64,000 bases of DNA from Tanypteryx hageni (GCA_028673005.1 CM054113.1:173769956-173833955); one strand, 5' to 3'. Counted from the first letter of the stretch, positions 9,549 to 21,649 are shown. Notes: generated by a model not told the origin, from the letters alone. Numbers and translations: made by a program.

Positions 9549-10610
9549 AAATATTCCTCGGCATTAATTTGAAAATTCGATGAACCAAGAGAATAAAAAA
9601 GACATGAAATTCATAATAAGCAATGAAAAATTAAGAAGAATGAACATTTACGAAGGCTTGCAGGAAGTTTCCCACCAGGGTGTTCTTATGAGGAAAGCAC
9701 AACCTTGGCACAACGGCACAACTATCTGAGTTGGTTGCATGTCATTCTTTTCACTAAGAGATAGAAGGGTTCAGGGAGGGGGAGGGAACTCCCATGTTAA
9801 AATCGTGGTCTTAGCTGGCTAGTACAAAAAGTTGGTGAAGGCACTGGCTAGCTGGCGCTGCTGTTGCGTTGACGTCATTTTTACAGCCAATCGAAGCGGA
9901 GAACAGGCAGCTAGCAGACGAATTTCAGCAGCCAATGGCAGCTTCGTACAGACGGCGAGCGCAATTTTCAAAAATCATACACCAATTTAGTTTTATTCAT
10001 TATTTTTCAATAAATGACGCTAATTTTTTTATTTAGCAAATCAAACCTTTTTACGAATAACGTAACCAGAGGAGTAATGGGTGAGAATAGAAAGAATAAT
10101 AATTTAAATTTAAATAGTTTTATTGCAGAAGAAATATTGTACATATTTACATATAACAGATATTAAATGGAATTGAACCACATAGATCAATTATTGTTCA
10201 ATAAATATAGGAAACATGCACACATTGAAAAAATAATACAGTAGAATGTTTGTAACAGACGAAAGAATAATTAACATATGAAAGCTGCAGAAGCCAGCCA
10301 CCAGACAAACATCATAACAATAATAAAGAAACAAGTCATGACAAAGTATGAACAGAAGTGACTTTTGCCAGTCTCAATGAATCAATAAGCATAGGAATCA
10401 AAGCAAATGTTGATTGAAATAGCAATGAAACATTCAAGTTAGTCACCAACCATTAAGTATATGAAGTATTTTACCACTAACGCACACCTGATAAAGTACG
10501 TATGGACCAGCATGAAATCAGCCAGTCAGCCTCAATTAAGGGAAAGGTAAGAGGGCAATTATTGTATAAGGTTCATGCAATGTCCATCAAGCATCTTCAA
10601 TGAATGAATG
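9549..10610. other. No gene recognised
   Basis: Mixed sequence with a short GC-richer stretch near 9820-9960 (CTAGCTGGC, CAGCAGCCAATGGCAGC) and AT-rich sequence elsewhere. I see no coding frame, promoter or repeat terminus that I can support. Confidence 0.35.
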
Positions 10611-13401
10611 AAATAAAGGTTTGCTGCCTATCACGACAATTTTGATTGTGGATACAACTGTTCCAATGCGACATGTTGAAACCCGGGATGCATGGGAAAT
10701 GATCCACTTTTTTATTAGTGTATTCATTAAAATAGCGTTATGTGCTTTATTTTTGCCCAAAACCGAACAGAAAATTGTAGCCCATCACCAATGAGCTCCC
10801 GTGCGTGACATGAGATTTTACGCGGTAACTTACGCCGATCTGGAAGTATCGCAAACAATCCGACATTCCGATTGCGTTGCGTAAGATTGAAGCTTTGTTT
10901 TCACCTGCTCTCGTTCTTAATAGGCAAGGGCGTATTTGCGACCGCTTGAATTCCAACGGTTACATTATCATTTTTTGCATTCCGCGATAATTTTAATGAT
11001 GATCGACCGTTTTATCAAACTTTTATGCTATCAAATTTTCGAATTCTCAGAATTTGAGATAATCCTCAAAATAGATAGGGCATGTACGGCTGGAAGCATA
11101 ATGAAAGGTACGAAATCTTGCACGTAGAAGCTTTTTCTCGGAAAATTAACTTTTTGCGTGTCGTTTTTTTTGAACGGAAGAAGATAAACATCTATCCACT
11201 TGACCGCGACTCGATTTGTTTTGGTCGGCGTCGTGGCAACAGTATTCCTCTCACATCGTTTGGGGGAGTGTAGAAGGCAGACATCAACAAGCCTTCGCGA
11301 AAACGCCGCAATATGGGAAAAAATAACTGAGGCTTCAATGTAGAAAAACACGCGGGATTTTAGCTACAGAAAGGTTTCATTTCGCGACATGCATCACTTT
11401 TTTAGGTTACCCATTAAAATAAATAAACACTAGCAGGGCCGGGCCCAGACACTTTGCCGCCTGAGGCGAGACAAGGTATGGCGCCTCTTGGATTTTAAAT
11501 GATTTTATACATTTTATACATTTTATTTTTTCATGTAATTATTAATGAGCATTTATTTATGCTTTATGCGCAAAAAGTGCCAAATAAATTACTTAAAATT
11601 CTACATGCATGTATACATTTTACAAAAACACGAACCATCCAACATTACATATTCAAAAGAGAAATTTAAAAAACATACTCTGCGAGATTTTAATTCTTCA
11701 AAAGTGCCAATCACATCCAAAAAATCTAACGAATTTGTCATTTCACTTTCAATGGACAATAAGGCTAACCTACCAATCTTTCCTGGCTTGTAGTTGTCCA
11801 AGGGTAACTTTTAATTAATTTCAATTTAAAAAAACTCTTCTCTTCACTTGCAACTAACACTGTCCGAGTTAAAAATAAATACCCTTAGACATACCGACGT
11901 ATTTGGAGAAATAGCGACCAAATCATTTGAAGCCATGTAATTCAGTACGCACAACGGAATCGTTCTAGGGGATAAAACTGTGGAAATATGCTCTAATTCG
12001 TTTTTTAATTCCATCCCATCTACGTCCATATCTTCTCCATCTGTCAGAGCAATTCAAATTTCGCCGCGGTTTTACATGAGTACGTCCAAATCCATATTTT
12101 TAATACTATGAATGTCATATAGCATTTTAAATATTTCGCTGCGCTTATTTAAGCTTTAAACCCTTTCTTCTAAAGAATTAACCGCAACATAAATCAAAAA
12201 AATTGAAGAAAAAATTTATAATATTCTTTTGGATTGGCTAAATTATTTTTCTTCGGGAAAAAATGTCTTATGTTTGTGCTGCACTCTTAATCTAGCTTCT
12301 GTTTCAAATATGTCATCAATTTCTAATTCTTCAGCAATTTTCTTTCCTGTTGCTAAAACTTCTTCAAATCCTGTCAAGCAATATTCTTCAAAAAATGTGA
12401 TTGTTTTATCAATGACTTCAGATAAGTCCCGCTGAGGGATTTCAAGCAATTCTGAAACAACGTTTACTTTAAATGGAATATTACTATTCCAAATGACAGT
12501 GCTGCAGATGAATTTGAAAGTGGAAATTATGGTAGCCGAGCAAGTTGCTTCATATTTTACCGAATTATTTTCATTTCGATCCATAGAAATTTCGATCAGA
12601 GCATCGTATGCTTGTGGGAGTTGGTACCGCAATGGTTTCACTACACCTATACGGCTCTTCCCATCGAGTAATTGAGCGTCATTAATAACTAGATTTAAAG
12701 AATGACGCGCACAAGGAACATATAATTGTCTAGGATTCATCCGAAAGATTCTACTTTGAAGTCCCGAGTCCTGGCCATTCATGTTTGCCCCATTGCCATG
12801 CCCTTGGCCCCTCATATCCTTTAAAGGCACTTGGGCGAATGTGTTGCTTTAGGCTTCGCCCGCCAACCCGGAACAGCTAATTTTTCGGAATAAATCCCAA
12901 GTAAATTTTACTCGTTTATTCGTGCCTCTTATTCACGAAATCGAGACCATTCGATAAATAAATGAATGTGGCGTTAATATAATGTACAAGCAAATACATA
13001 TATGAATATTTGGAAAAAACCTTATCTTGTTGAGCTACAAACGATGGTGAGTGTACAATAAAGTCCCGAGTACAAACATTGAACGATGCTACGACGGCTT
13101 TGCAAGAAAAAAATAAGCATGGGACTCTCTCACTCGGAGAATGAATTATGGGTATGGCTACCAAAAATAGAAATTTTATGACTGTGTTTTTTGAAAACAC
13201 TATAGAGCAGGACTCCAGAAATATACCCGTAGCAGTAGATTTTTAACCCAATCGACCACGAAGTGAGTTGTGGGCGGGTGGATTTTGTCAAGCGGTTATA
13301 TACTTGATCCTTTTGAGACCTGCTATATTGATATTTGGCGATCAGTGTTAATTCAGTTTGGGAAAAATCTTTCTTTTCGCATCTTGGAGGTTGTCTGCAG
13401 A
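10611..13401. repeat. Left arm of large inverted duplication
   Basis: The reverse complement of 10611-11086 matches 26088-26563. That of 11083-13401 matches 15825-18215. Identity is very high, with only scattered substitutions, apart from a 75 bp insertion in the right arm at 16861. Both matching blocks are collinear, so the right arm was once continuous. The arm contains a truncated hAT-type transposase, antisense to the plus strand. No target duplication is visible at the outer ends, so it looks like an inverted duplication and not a simple transposon. Confidence 0.85.
11434..12840 (-). pseudogene. ZMYM1-like hAT transposase remnant (left arm)
   Basis: Read on the minus strand from 12830: a DUF4371-type block with GQGHGNGANMNGQDSGLQ and PCARHSLNLVINDA, then frames near 12029-11844 and 11801-11601 that match the hAT C-terminal dimerisation region (FPNT-like, then LALLSIESEM and LDFLDVIGTFEELKSRR). 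The element end CAGGGCCGGGCCC is at 11434. The N-terminal half, including any zinc finger, is absent, and frameshifts separate the pieces. The protein would have been a cut-and-paste transposase; it is not functional here. The right arm carries the mirrored copy. Confidence 0.75.
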
Positions 13402-13583
13402 GAGGGTGAAAAGAAGAGAGGGAGACTGGGTGGAACTAGGGGCGGAGGAAGGGCGAACTGCAACTGCGCGCGATGTTGCAACGGCGGTCGAGGAAATAAC
13501 ATGCCACATCATAGACCCACATTCGCCCTGAAGCCCTCTCTCCGGTTCTCTCTCTTTCCCACTCTCAGTTCAGTTCAGGAGTC

Positions 13584-13775
13584 CGCTAGGCTGCTTACTA
13601 CAGGGACTCCGCGGAAAAAATATAACATCCCACTGCATGCTCCGCAAATGTATTTGTTGAAGTAATGAATAAGAATCTCGCAAAATTTAAGGTGTGAACA
13701 TCACAAACGATTGCTGAATGCATATTATTCATTTGTTATTACGTTAAATTTCCATGCATAACGGAGTGTAAAGCA
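13584..13775 (+). repeat. hAT miniature element fragment (related to 15137-15427)
   Basis: Aligns with about 15158-15340: GGCT.CTACTACAGGG, then CCGCGG, AACATCC, ATGCTCCGCAAAT, TATTTGTTGA, ATAAGAAT, GGTGTGAAC and GGAGTGTAAA appear in the same order in both. The terminal inverted repeats of the better copy are missing here, so this copy is truncated at both ends. Confidence 0.6.
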
Positions 13776-13815
13776 CTAATTTAGGCCGCAAAAGCAGTGC
13801 ATAAACCATAATATA

Positions 13816-14060
13816 ACTAGCGTAATTGCCCGTCAAATATGACGGGTATGCGTGGATTAAGTATTAAACTTAAGGAACTTCCCATTCTTCCTCCTTTTTT
13901 CTCTTCTTCTCTCCCATCCTCCCTCCCTCCCATCCTCCCCCCGTCTCCTTCTCTGGAAAAATAGACTAATTCTATACCATCCTTACTTTCTATGTACCTT
14001 CCATTCTATATCACTTCCTTCCTATCTCCCTCCCCACATCCCCCTCTCTCCTATTCTACA
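13816..14060 (+). repeat. CCCGTCA...TGACGGG hairpin repeat, copy 2, with pyrimidine tract
   Basis: Starts ACTAGCGTAATTGCCCGTC and has the hairpin CCCGTCA-AATA-TGACGGG-like at 13829-13846. It is followed by AT-rich sequence and then a strong C/T tract (about 13880-14050). The minus-strand copy at 59480-59640 has the same order of start, hairpin, AT-rich block and C/T tract, so this is a real dispersed family and not a chance hairpin. Class unknown. Confidence 0.55.
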
Positions 14061-15136
14061 TCTATATAGTCGTTTAGATAAGCAAAAGAATCCAAACTAA
14101 ATCCCAGTCCTATTAGAATTACGTAATTTCGCGATTAATCCTACGATAATTTAAGGCAATATTATGCACTCGTATATATCACAAGTATGCGGGTTGAGAC
14201 AACAATTGATTCTCGAAGTTCAACAATGACGTGGTCGGAAAGGCAACATCCCGTTTAAAAGCCGATATTTTTCCCAAAATATGTGATTTAAATGTTTAAT
14301 ATGAGAGATTTCGAACGGTAGGCGGAAAAATATGAACAGAATAAGATACTTCATCAATATTACTAAAACACTGTTTATATTCGAAGATCGTGCGTCAATT
14401 TTTTCTAATTTTAATTTCGAAAAGAATAAAAGCCTGCACTTTAAAAAGTCTCTATCTTACGGTAAATGAAAATCGCCCCCCCTGGAGTCGAACCCGGGTC
14501 TTTTCGTCGTTTAATTTTTATTTCTGAATCAAACATTCCTGCGAAATTTCAATCTTCCACCTAATCGGAAGTTTGTTTTAAACGCGTTAAAACGTGCCGT
14601 TGATGACGTCAGCGTTACGCTTCGCACAACGGCTATTGTATTAAGTAATTTGCTTGAAAAGTGTTTATAAATCCTGTAATATGTAACCGATAAGAGTAAA
14701 TGTATACATATATCTAAACGACAACACGAACAAACTGATATTGTGTTAATGAGGGTTCCTAAGTCAGATATGGAGATTAAAATTGCTGAATTTTTAAACA
14801 TTTACTGAGTAAATTTTCTGCGAAAGCTGAATATGTTATTAATCTTTGACAAAAACGGAATAATAAAATTTATAAATTTATTTTAATGAAACCACGTTTT
14901 ATATGGGTAGGTACACTAAAAATTAAAAAAATATAAAATTCTCATAATTGTATGTTCCAGAAAGCTAAAATAGATGTGCATATAAAATTTGCCTTGCAAA
15001 ATGTTTAACAAATAAATATTCGTTAATGTTTATTTTCCACATAAATTTTAAATGCCCAAAACTGTCTTCTAATTTATTGTTTGCTTTTTAGTGCACGTCA
15101 AGTTTGGCTTCGTTAATTATAATTTAATGTCTAGGT

Positions 15137-15427
15137 CAGTGGTTCTCAATCTGTGGTACGCGAGGCTACTACAGGGGGTCCGCGGGATAAATAACATCCT
15201 CACTGCTATGCTCCGCAAATATATTTGTTGAGGTAATCAATAAGAATGTCAAAAAATGTAAGGTATGAACATTACAAACGATTGCCGAGTGCATATTATT
15301 CCTTTGATATTACGTTAGATTTACATAGTCAGTGGAGTGTAAAAAATAACTAGCAGCATGATGTGGTCCGCGAAATTTCTGAAGGTTGAAAAGAAGTTCG
15401 CACACTCGGAAAGATTGGAAACCACTG
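15137..15427 (+). mobile_element. Non-autonomous hAT element (MITE)
   Basis: Left end CAGTGGTTCTCAATC and right end GATTGGAAACCACTG form an imperfect terminal inverted repeat. The flanks GTCTAGGT and ATCTAGGA agree at TCTAGG, a slightly diverged 8 bp target duplication as expected for hAT. At 291 bp it has no coding capacity. Confidence 0.7.
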
Positions 15428-16386
15428 ATCTAGGACAATCATTCTAGTGTTATTATCTAATAAGTAGGCTAGGTAGGATTCGATTTAAATCGATAAATGT
15501 CTATAAGCATCGATTTCGTAAAAATTACAATTCCGATGAAAATGAATTGTCGTAGATAAGTGTCGATTTTTTACTACTAAATTTTCTATAAAATTATTCG
15601 TCAGGATTTTTAAATTTGTTTTATCACACTTAAAAGTTAATATATTTTACGCCAAACGCCCCAAACAAAAGAGAAAATCGGCATTCCTCATACCAGACAC
15701 GGGTACGGCACAAAACAATATGATGGGTTTATTGCACTCTGTCTTTAATCTCGACCACATCTGATAATCCCTACGCGCATTTAGTCGCTTACAGGATATG
15801 GTCATACTCCATACTCAATTTACTTCTGCAGACAACCTCCAAGATGCGAAAAGAAAGATTTTTCCCAAACTGAATTAACACTGATCGCCAAATATCAATA
15901 TAGCAGGTCTCAAAAGGATCAAGTATATAACCGCTTGACAAAATCCACCCGCCCACAACTCACTTCGTGGTCGATTGGGTTAAAAATCTACTGCTACGGG
16001 TATATTTCTGGAGTCCTGCTCTATAGTGTTTTCAAAAAACACAGTCATAAAATTTCTATTTTTGGTAGCCATACCCATAATTCATTCTCCGAGTGAGAGA
16101 GTCCCATGCTTATTTTTTTCTTGCAAAGCCGTCGTAGCATCGTTCAATGTTTGTACTCGGGACTTTATTGTACACTCACCATCGTTTGTAGCTCAACAAG
16201 ATAAGGTTTTTTCCAAATATTCATATATGTATTTGCTTGTACATTATATTAACGCCACATTCATTTATTTATCGAATGGTCTCGATTTCGTGAATAAGAG
16301 GCACGAATAAACGAGTAAAATTTACTTGGGATTTATTCCGAAAAATTAGCTGTTCCGGGTTGGCGGGCGAAGCCTAAAGCAACACA

Positions 16387-17864
16387 TTCGCCCAAGTGCC
16401 TTTAAAGGATATGAGGGGCCAAGGGCATGGCAATGGGGCAAACATGAATGGCCAGGACTCGGGACTTCAAAGTAGAATCTTTCGGATGAATCCTAGACAA
16501 TTATATGTTCCTTGTGCGCGTCATTCTTTAAATCTAGTTATTAATGACGCTCAATTACTCGATGGGAAGAGCCGTATAGGTGTAGTGAAACCATTGCGGT
16601 ACCAACTCCCACAAGCATACGATGCTCTGATCGAAATTTCTATGGATCGAAATGAAAATAATTCGGTAAAATATGAAGCAACTTGCTCGGCTACCATAAT
16701 TTCCACTTTCAAATTCATCTGCAGCACTGTCATTTGGAATAGTAATATTCCATTTAAAGTAAACGTTGTTTCAGAATTGCTTGAAATCCCTCAGCGGGAC
16801 TTATCTGAAGTCATTGATAAAACAATCACATTTTTTGAAGAATATCGCTTGACAGGATTTATTTATTTTATTTATTTATTTAATAAGTTCAAAAACAGCA
16901 CTCAGGCCTATTACATTGAACATTACAACCAATTTGAAGAAGTTTTAGCAACAGGAAAGAAAATTGCTGAAGAATTAGAAATTGATGACATATTTGAAAC
17001 AGAAGCTACATTAAGAGTGCAGCGTAAACATAAGACATTTTTTCCCGAAGAAAAATAATTTAGCCAATCCAAAAGAATATTATAAATTTTTTCTTCAATT
17101 TTTTTGATTTATGTTGCGGTTAATTCTTTAGAAGAAAGGGTTTAAAGCTTAAATAAGCGCAGCGAAATATTTAAAATGCTATATGACATTCATAGTATTA
17201 AAAATATGGATTTGGACGTACTCATGTAAAACCGCGGCGAAATTTGAATTGCTCTGACAGATGGAGAAGATATGGACGTAGATGGGATGGAATTAAAAAA
17301 CGAATTAGAGCATATTTCCACAGTTTTATCCCCTAGAACGATTCCGTTGTGCGTACTGAATTACATGGCTTCAAATGATTTGGTCGCTATTTTTCCAAAT
17401 ACGTCGGTATGTCTAAGGGTATTTTTAACTCGGACAGTGTTAGTTGCTAGTGGAGAGAAGAGTTTTTTTTAAATTGAAATTAATTAAAAGTTACCCTTGG
17501 ACAACTACAAGCCAGGAAAGATTGGTAGGTTAGCCTTATTGTCCATTGAAAGTGAAATGACAAATTCGTTAGATTTTTTGGATGTAATTGGCACTTTTGA
17601 AGAATTAAAATCTCGCAGAGTATGTTTTTTAAATTTCTCTTTTGAATATGTAATGTTGGATGGCTCGTGTTTTTGTAAAATGTATACATGCATGTAGAAT
17701 TTTAAGTAATTTATTTGGCACTTTTTGCGCATAAAGCATAAATAAATGCTCATTAATAATTACATGAAAAAATAAAATGTATAAAATGTATAAAATCATT
17801 TAAAATCCAAGAGGCGCCATACCTTGTCTCGCCTCAGGCGGCAAAGTGTCTGGGCCCGGCCCTG
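16387..17864 (+). pseudogene. ZMYM1-like hAT transposase remnant (right arm)
   Basis: The main frame (16396-17058) carries the same GNGANMNGQDSGLQ and PCARHSLNLVIN blocks as the left arm, but is interrupted in frame by a 75 bp insertion. The C-terminal dimerisation pieces are at 17272-17472 (FPNTSVCLRVFLTRTVLVAS) and 17497-17697. The element end is at 17864 (complement of CAGGGCCGGGCCC), with CTAGTGGT beside it as a probable target duplication remnant. It lacks the N-terminal half, like the left copy, so the truncation happened before the inverted duplication. Confidence 0.75.
16861..16935 (-). mobile_element. 75 bp LINE/SINE 3' tail insertion
   Basis: Present in the right arm and absent at the matching site of the left arm. 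On the minus strand it ends in an AAAT-rich tail, as a severely 5'-truncated non-LTR insertion would. The word ATTT is duplicated at its borders. It is only about 70 bp, so the family cannot be assigned. Confidence 0.55.
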
Positions 17865-18215
17865 CTAGTGGTTATTTATTTTAATGGGTAACCTAAAAAA
17901 GTGATGCATGTCGCGAAATGAAACCTTTCTGTAGCTAAAATCCCGCGTGTTTTTCTACATTGAAGCCTCAGTTATTTTTTCCCATATTGCGGCGTTTTCG
18001 CGAAGGCTTGTTGATGTCTGCCTTCTACACTCCCCCAAACGATGTGAGAGGAATACTGTTGCCACGACGCCGACCAAAACAAATCGAGTCGCGGTCAAGT
18101 GGATAGATGTTTATCTTCTTCCGTTCAAAAAAAACGACACGCAAAAAGTTAATTTTCCGAGAAAAAGCTTCTACGTGCAAGATTTCGTACCTTTCATTAT
18201 GCTTCCAGCCGTACA

Positions 18216-21200
18216 CCTAATTTAAGGAGTGAACGCCGTAGTTAGTATTCTTCTTGAGTAAGACTTTGTGCACCATTCTGACGATACTGTTTAAAGTTGA
18301 ATACACGTAGTAATAATATTTATTTTCATTACCAATCCGAGGGCCTATAAAACATTAATTCTCCTTCCACGAGTCGCGCGTCCTTATTTCCTGAGATCCT
18401 GTAGTATCTGAACTCCTCGATTAGATTAGAGAGTAGGGTAGGGTGTAGGCGTATTAGGAGATTTCATAGGGGCATCGAGTGTAATACAGTTTCTGGTCGC
18501 AAAGTGAGAGAGTCCACCTGCGAAAGCCGTAATAGAGCAGTTAATGCTTCGGGCGATAACGAGAAATTAAATATTATAGTCTTAAACTGCCGCAGCATTC
18601 GTAGGAAGTCTGCCGAACTCGAACACGTAATTCGCACGTTGCATGCGGATGTAGTTATAGGTACGGAAAGTTGGCTCACTGAAGATATCGCTAGCCAAGA
18701 AATTTTTCCGAAAAGCTATAGAGTATACAGAAAAGACCGCGCCAATAGAATAGGTGGCGGAGTATTTTTGGCAATAAGTGAAAAGTACGATAGTTGTCAG
18801 ATCCCTATTATCGATGAAACGACCGAGAGCGTGTGGTGCCGCCTAGGTAAGGATAATTCGAAAAAGATATATTTATGCTCATTTTACAGACCACCTAATG
18901 CCAAAGTTGATTATATTTTAAGTTTAGAGAGGCAATTAGCCGAGCTTAGATCTATTATGAACGACGGTTACGTGATAATTGGAGGCGATTTTAACTTACC
19001 GTCAATCGATTGGGAAAACCTATGTTTCGTTACGGGAGGTAAAGAACGCGAATCGTGTGAAGCCTTAATTGACACGTTTCATGAATATTCCTTAATCCAG
19101 ATGGTACAAAAAGCCACGCGTTCGGGCAATGTTCTCGACTTGCTTGCTTCTAACATCCCGCATAGGATAACTAAGGTATCCACAGAGGAGGGACTTAGCG
19201 ACCATCGAGCTGTGTATGCGGAGTGCGAATTGAAGCTCAAAAGACATCCTAAGCCTCTTCGGAATGTATACGCTTTCGCCAAGGCCGACTTTAAAAGTTT
19301 CAGCTTACATCTCAAAAGTACCTTTGTCAGTTATCGTGAAAAGACAGAACGATTAGGTATGGAGCCATCATGGTTATTATTTAAGAATATACTAGGAAGA
19401 GGTATCAATAGATTTATCCCCAGTAAGTTAAAATTTGATAAGAAAGAACCTCGTTGGTTTAATAAGGAAGTCAGGATTGCCTTAAGACGACAGAGGCGTA
19501 GCCACGCAAAATTGAAAAACATACCTACCACCGCTTCCGATGAGTATCGCACAGCTATAGTCCATGAGTATAACAGTGCCCGCGTACTAGCGAGAAAAAC
19601 CATGCGTAACGCATTTAACACCTTCCGGAATGAGGTATTAAATACAAAATTGAAGGAGGATCCAAAAGCGTTCTGGTCCTACGTAAGAGAAGTCAAGGGA
19701 GTGGGTCCTTCAATACCCTCCCTGCGATGTGATTCCGGAGACATCCTTCACGATGGGGAGGATAAAGCTAATCTACTAAACGTTTACTTCGCGAAGGCGT
19801 TCACGGCAGGTGGAAATATACTTAAAGATAATCTTATTCCCGATGGATGTACTCGGATGGATAATATTAAAATCTCTGAGGCAGGAATAGCGAAGCAACT
19901 GAGTGCGATAAAGCCCAACAAAAATCCTGGACCAGAAGGAATTCCCGCGCGTGTATTAAAAGAACTAGCAGAAGATATAGCTCCCTTCCTTCGGATAGTT
20001 TTCGAGAAATCTCTTACCCTCTGTGAGGTTCCTGATGATTGGAAACTAGCACACGTCACACCCATTCATAAGGGAGGTGACAAAGAAAACCCCGAAAATT
20101 ATAGGCCGATTTCTCTAACATCATTATCATGTAAGATTTTGGAGCACATTATTGTTAGCAACACAATGCGTTATCTTGAGAGTAGATCGCTCTTAGTCAG
20201 CTGTCAACATGGCTTCAGAAAAGGTAGATCCTGTGACACCCAACTCGGTCTGTTTGTGAATGATGTTTTATCATGCGGCGAAAATAATAAGCAGGTCGAT
20301 GCAGTGTTCCTTGATTTTAGAAAAGCTTTTGACAAGGTTCCCCACCGTAAGTTGTTATTAAAATTGGGAAATCTTGGCGTTAATGTTAAAGTCATTAACT
20401 GGGTTCGCGCTTTCCTTTGGAATAGAAAACAAAAAGTAGTCATCGATGGTAAGTCCTCGAGTGTGGCAGATGTAGTCTCTGGAGTGCCGCAGGGTAGTGT
20501 GATCGGACCTATGCTTTTCTTGCTTTATATAAACGACATCAGCTCAGTTGTAAAAAGTAATATCAGGCTTTTTGCGGATGACACCGTAGTCTATAGAGAA
20601 ATTAGTGGTCCTAGCGACCATCGTCAGCTTCAGGATGATCTGGATGCGTTATCTGTTTGGTGCAAGGAATGGCAGCTAGAAATCAATCAGAAAAAGAGTA
20701 ACGTTCTAAACTTTTGGAAATCTAGAAGCCCATCGTCCGTGTTTACCTACTCGATAGATGGTGAGATCATTCCTGTTTCGGAATCCGTGAAATACCTCGG
20801 GGTAACCTTGAATCGTGACCTGTCTTGGGACACCCACATAAGACGAGTGATAGGTGCGGCAAATAAGAAGTTGGCTTTTGTGCGTAGGATAGTCAGGAAA
20901 AGCACGGAAAAGGTGAGAGAATCCTGTTATTTATCGTTGGTTAGACCTCAAATGGAATACGCAGCAGCGGTTTGGGATCCATATCAGAGGGGACTCATAA
21001 AGGATTTAGAAAAAATACAGCGGCGAGCAGCTAGATTCGTGAAAAAGAATTACGATAAAAAACAGAGCGTTACGTTACTCATTGATGAGTTGAGTTGGCC
21101 ATCGTTGAAAGATCGTAGATTAGAGGCGAGACTTAAACTTCTAGATAAATATAGGTCGGAGATATTCGTAAATGAAATGAAGGATATTATTCGACAACCA

Positions 21201-21410
21201 ACGTATATCGGACGGAGGGATAATGACGACAAGATTCGCGAAATAGATAGTAGGACGGAGAGGTATAAGGAGTCCTTTTTCCCTAGGACAATACGTGACC
21301 ACAATAGATAACAGTGAATAATAATTAGTTAGGAACTTGGTGCGCGGCACCCCCTGCCATCCACCGTCAAGGTGACTTGCAGGGTAATATGTAGATGTAG
21401 ATGTAGATTC
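18216..21410 (+). mobile_element. CR1/L2-like LINE (LINE A)
   Basis: Begins where the right arm is interrupted (18216) and ends in a short GATGTA-type tail (about 21388-21410), typical of CR1/L2-group elements. It contains one uninterrupted APE-RT frame but no ORF1, and the frame has no ATG at its head, so the copy is probably 5'-truncated. The next LINE follows directly in the same orientation. Confidence 0.75.
18504..21311 (+). CDS. LINE A endonuclease-reverse transcriptase
   Basis: About 935 uninterrupted codons; would nick DNA and prime reverse transcription there. The APE-type endonuclease occupies roughly residues 20-240, with NIIVLNCRSIRRK, TESWLTEDI, GGDFNLPSIDW and SDHRAVY. The RT covers roughly 490-750: HVTPIHKGGDKENPENYRPI, FLDFRKAFDKVPH, SGVPQGSVIGPMLF and FADD at 690-693. 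A C-terminal region with KYLGVTLNRDLSW and QMEYAAAVWDPY matches the CR1/L2 group. The frame opens at 18405 after a stop and holds no early ATG; GTG at 18504 is only a nominal start. Start loss by 5' truncation is the simplest reading. The catalytic part appears intact. Confidence 0.85.
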   Translation: MRESTCESRNRAVNASGDNEKLNIIVLNCRSIRRKSAELEHVIRTLHADVVIGTESWLTEDIASQEIFPKSYRVYRKDRANRIGGGVFLAISEKYDSCQIPIIDETTESVWCRLGKDNSKKIYLCSFYRPPNAKVDYILSLERQLAELRSIMNDGYVIIGGDFNLPSIDWENLCFVTGGKERESCEALIDTFHEYSLIQMVQKATRSGNVLDLLASNIPHRITKVSTEEGLSDHRAVYAECELKLKRHPKPLRNVYAFAKADFKSFSLHLKSTFVSYREKTERLGMEPSWLLFKNILGRGINRFIPSKLKFDKKEPRWFNKEVRIALRRQRRSHAKLKNIPTTASDEYRTAIVHEYNSARVLARKTMRNAFNTFRNEVLNTKLKEDPKAFWSYVREVKGVGPSIPSLRCDSGDILHDGEDKANLLNVYFAKAFTAGGNILKDNLIPDGCTRMDNIKISEAGIAKQLSAIKPNKNPGPEGIPARVLKELAEDIAPFLRIVFEKSLTLCEVPDDWKLAHVTPIHKGGDKENPENYRPISLTSLSCKILEHIIVSNTMRYLESRSLLVSCQHGFRKGRSCDTQLGLFVNDVLSCGENNKQVDAVFLDFRKAFDKVPHRKLLLKLGNLGVNVKVINWVRAFLWNRKQKVVIDGKSSSVADVVSGVPQGSVIGPMLFLLYINDISSVVKSNIRLFADDTVVYREISGPSDHRQLQDDLDALSVWCKEWQLEINQKKSNVLNFWKSRSPSSVFTYSIDGEIIPVSESVKYLGVTLNRDLSWDTHIRRVIGAANKKLAFVRRIVRKSTEKVRESCYLSLVRPQMEYAAAVWDPYQRGLIKDLEKIQRRAARFVKKNYDKKQSVTLLIDELSWPSLKDRRLEARLKLLDKYRSEIFVNEMKDIIRQPTYIGRRDNDDKIREIDSRTERYKESFFPRTIRDHNR

Positions 21411-21649
21411 CCAACGCATCCTGAGGTTTCTGCATCCCTGTTCCTGCACTCCCGGTGTTCCTGTTTCCTGACCGAAGAAAGAAGTTTCCCCCGTCGTGCT
21501 CCCTTCCCCCTCGCCTGTGTTAAAAGTCTGTGTCCCTTCACTTTCAGTGTACCCAAATAGCTCGCTCCTCACATTGTAGTAGTGCTCCCAATAGTGTTTT
21601 TTATTTCCCTCTCTCGCCCATTTCCCTAAGCTCCCAAGTGCAGTGTGTG

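Larger units (their letters stand above)
13402..15824. other. Spacer between the inverted arms
   Basis: About 2.4 kb of unique-looking sequence between the arms. It holds two related hAT-type miniature elements (13584-13775 and 15137-15427), a hairpin repeat with a pyrimidine-rich tract (13816-14060), and an isolated minus-strand box B near 14482-14497. A GC-richer stretch at 13400-13560 has short frames without family resemblance. I see no gene. Confidence 0.5.
15825..18215. repeat. Right arm of large inverted duplication, inner part
   Basis: Mirror image of 11083-13401. It is longer by a 75 bp insertion at 16861-16935. The match stops sharply at 18215, where a LINE block begins, and resumes at 26088-26091 with the same TACA. 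The arm was therefore split after the duplication. Confidence 0.85.

Noticed and set aside
10747..10956. 69-codon frame shared with 26218-26427 as a gene
   Set aside because: The same explanation: mirrored arms. Identity over the whole arm, coding or not, gives no evidence of selection.
12916..13200. 94-codon frame conserved in both arms as a gene
   Set aside because: Its presence at 12916-13200 and 16026-16310 is explained by the inverted duplication; no family resemblance or coding bias.
14482..14497. Minus-strand box B as a tRNA gene
   Set aside because: No box A at the correct distance and no pairing for stems.
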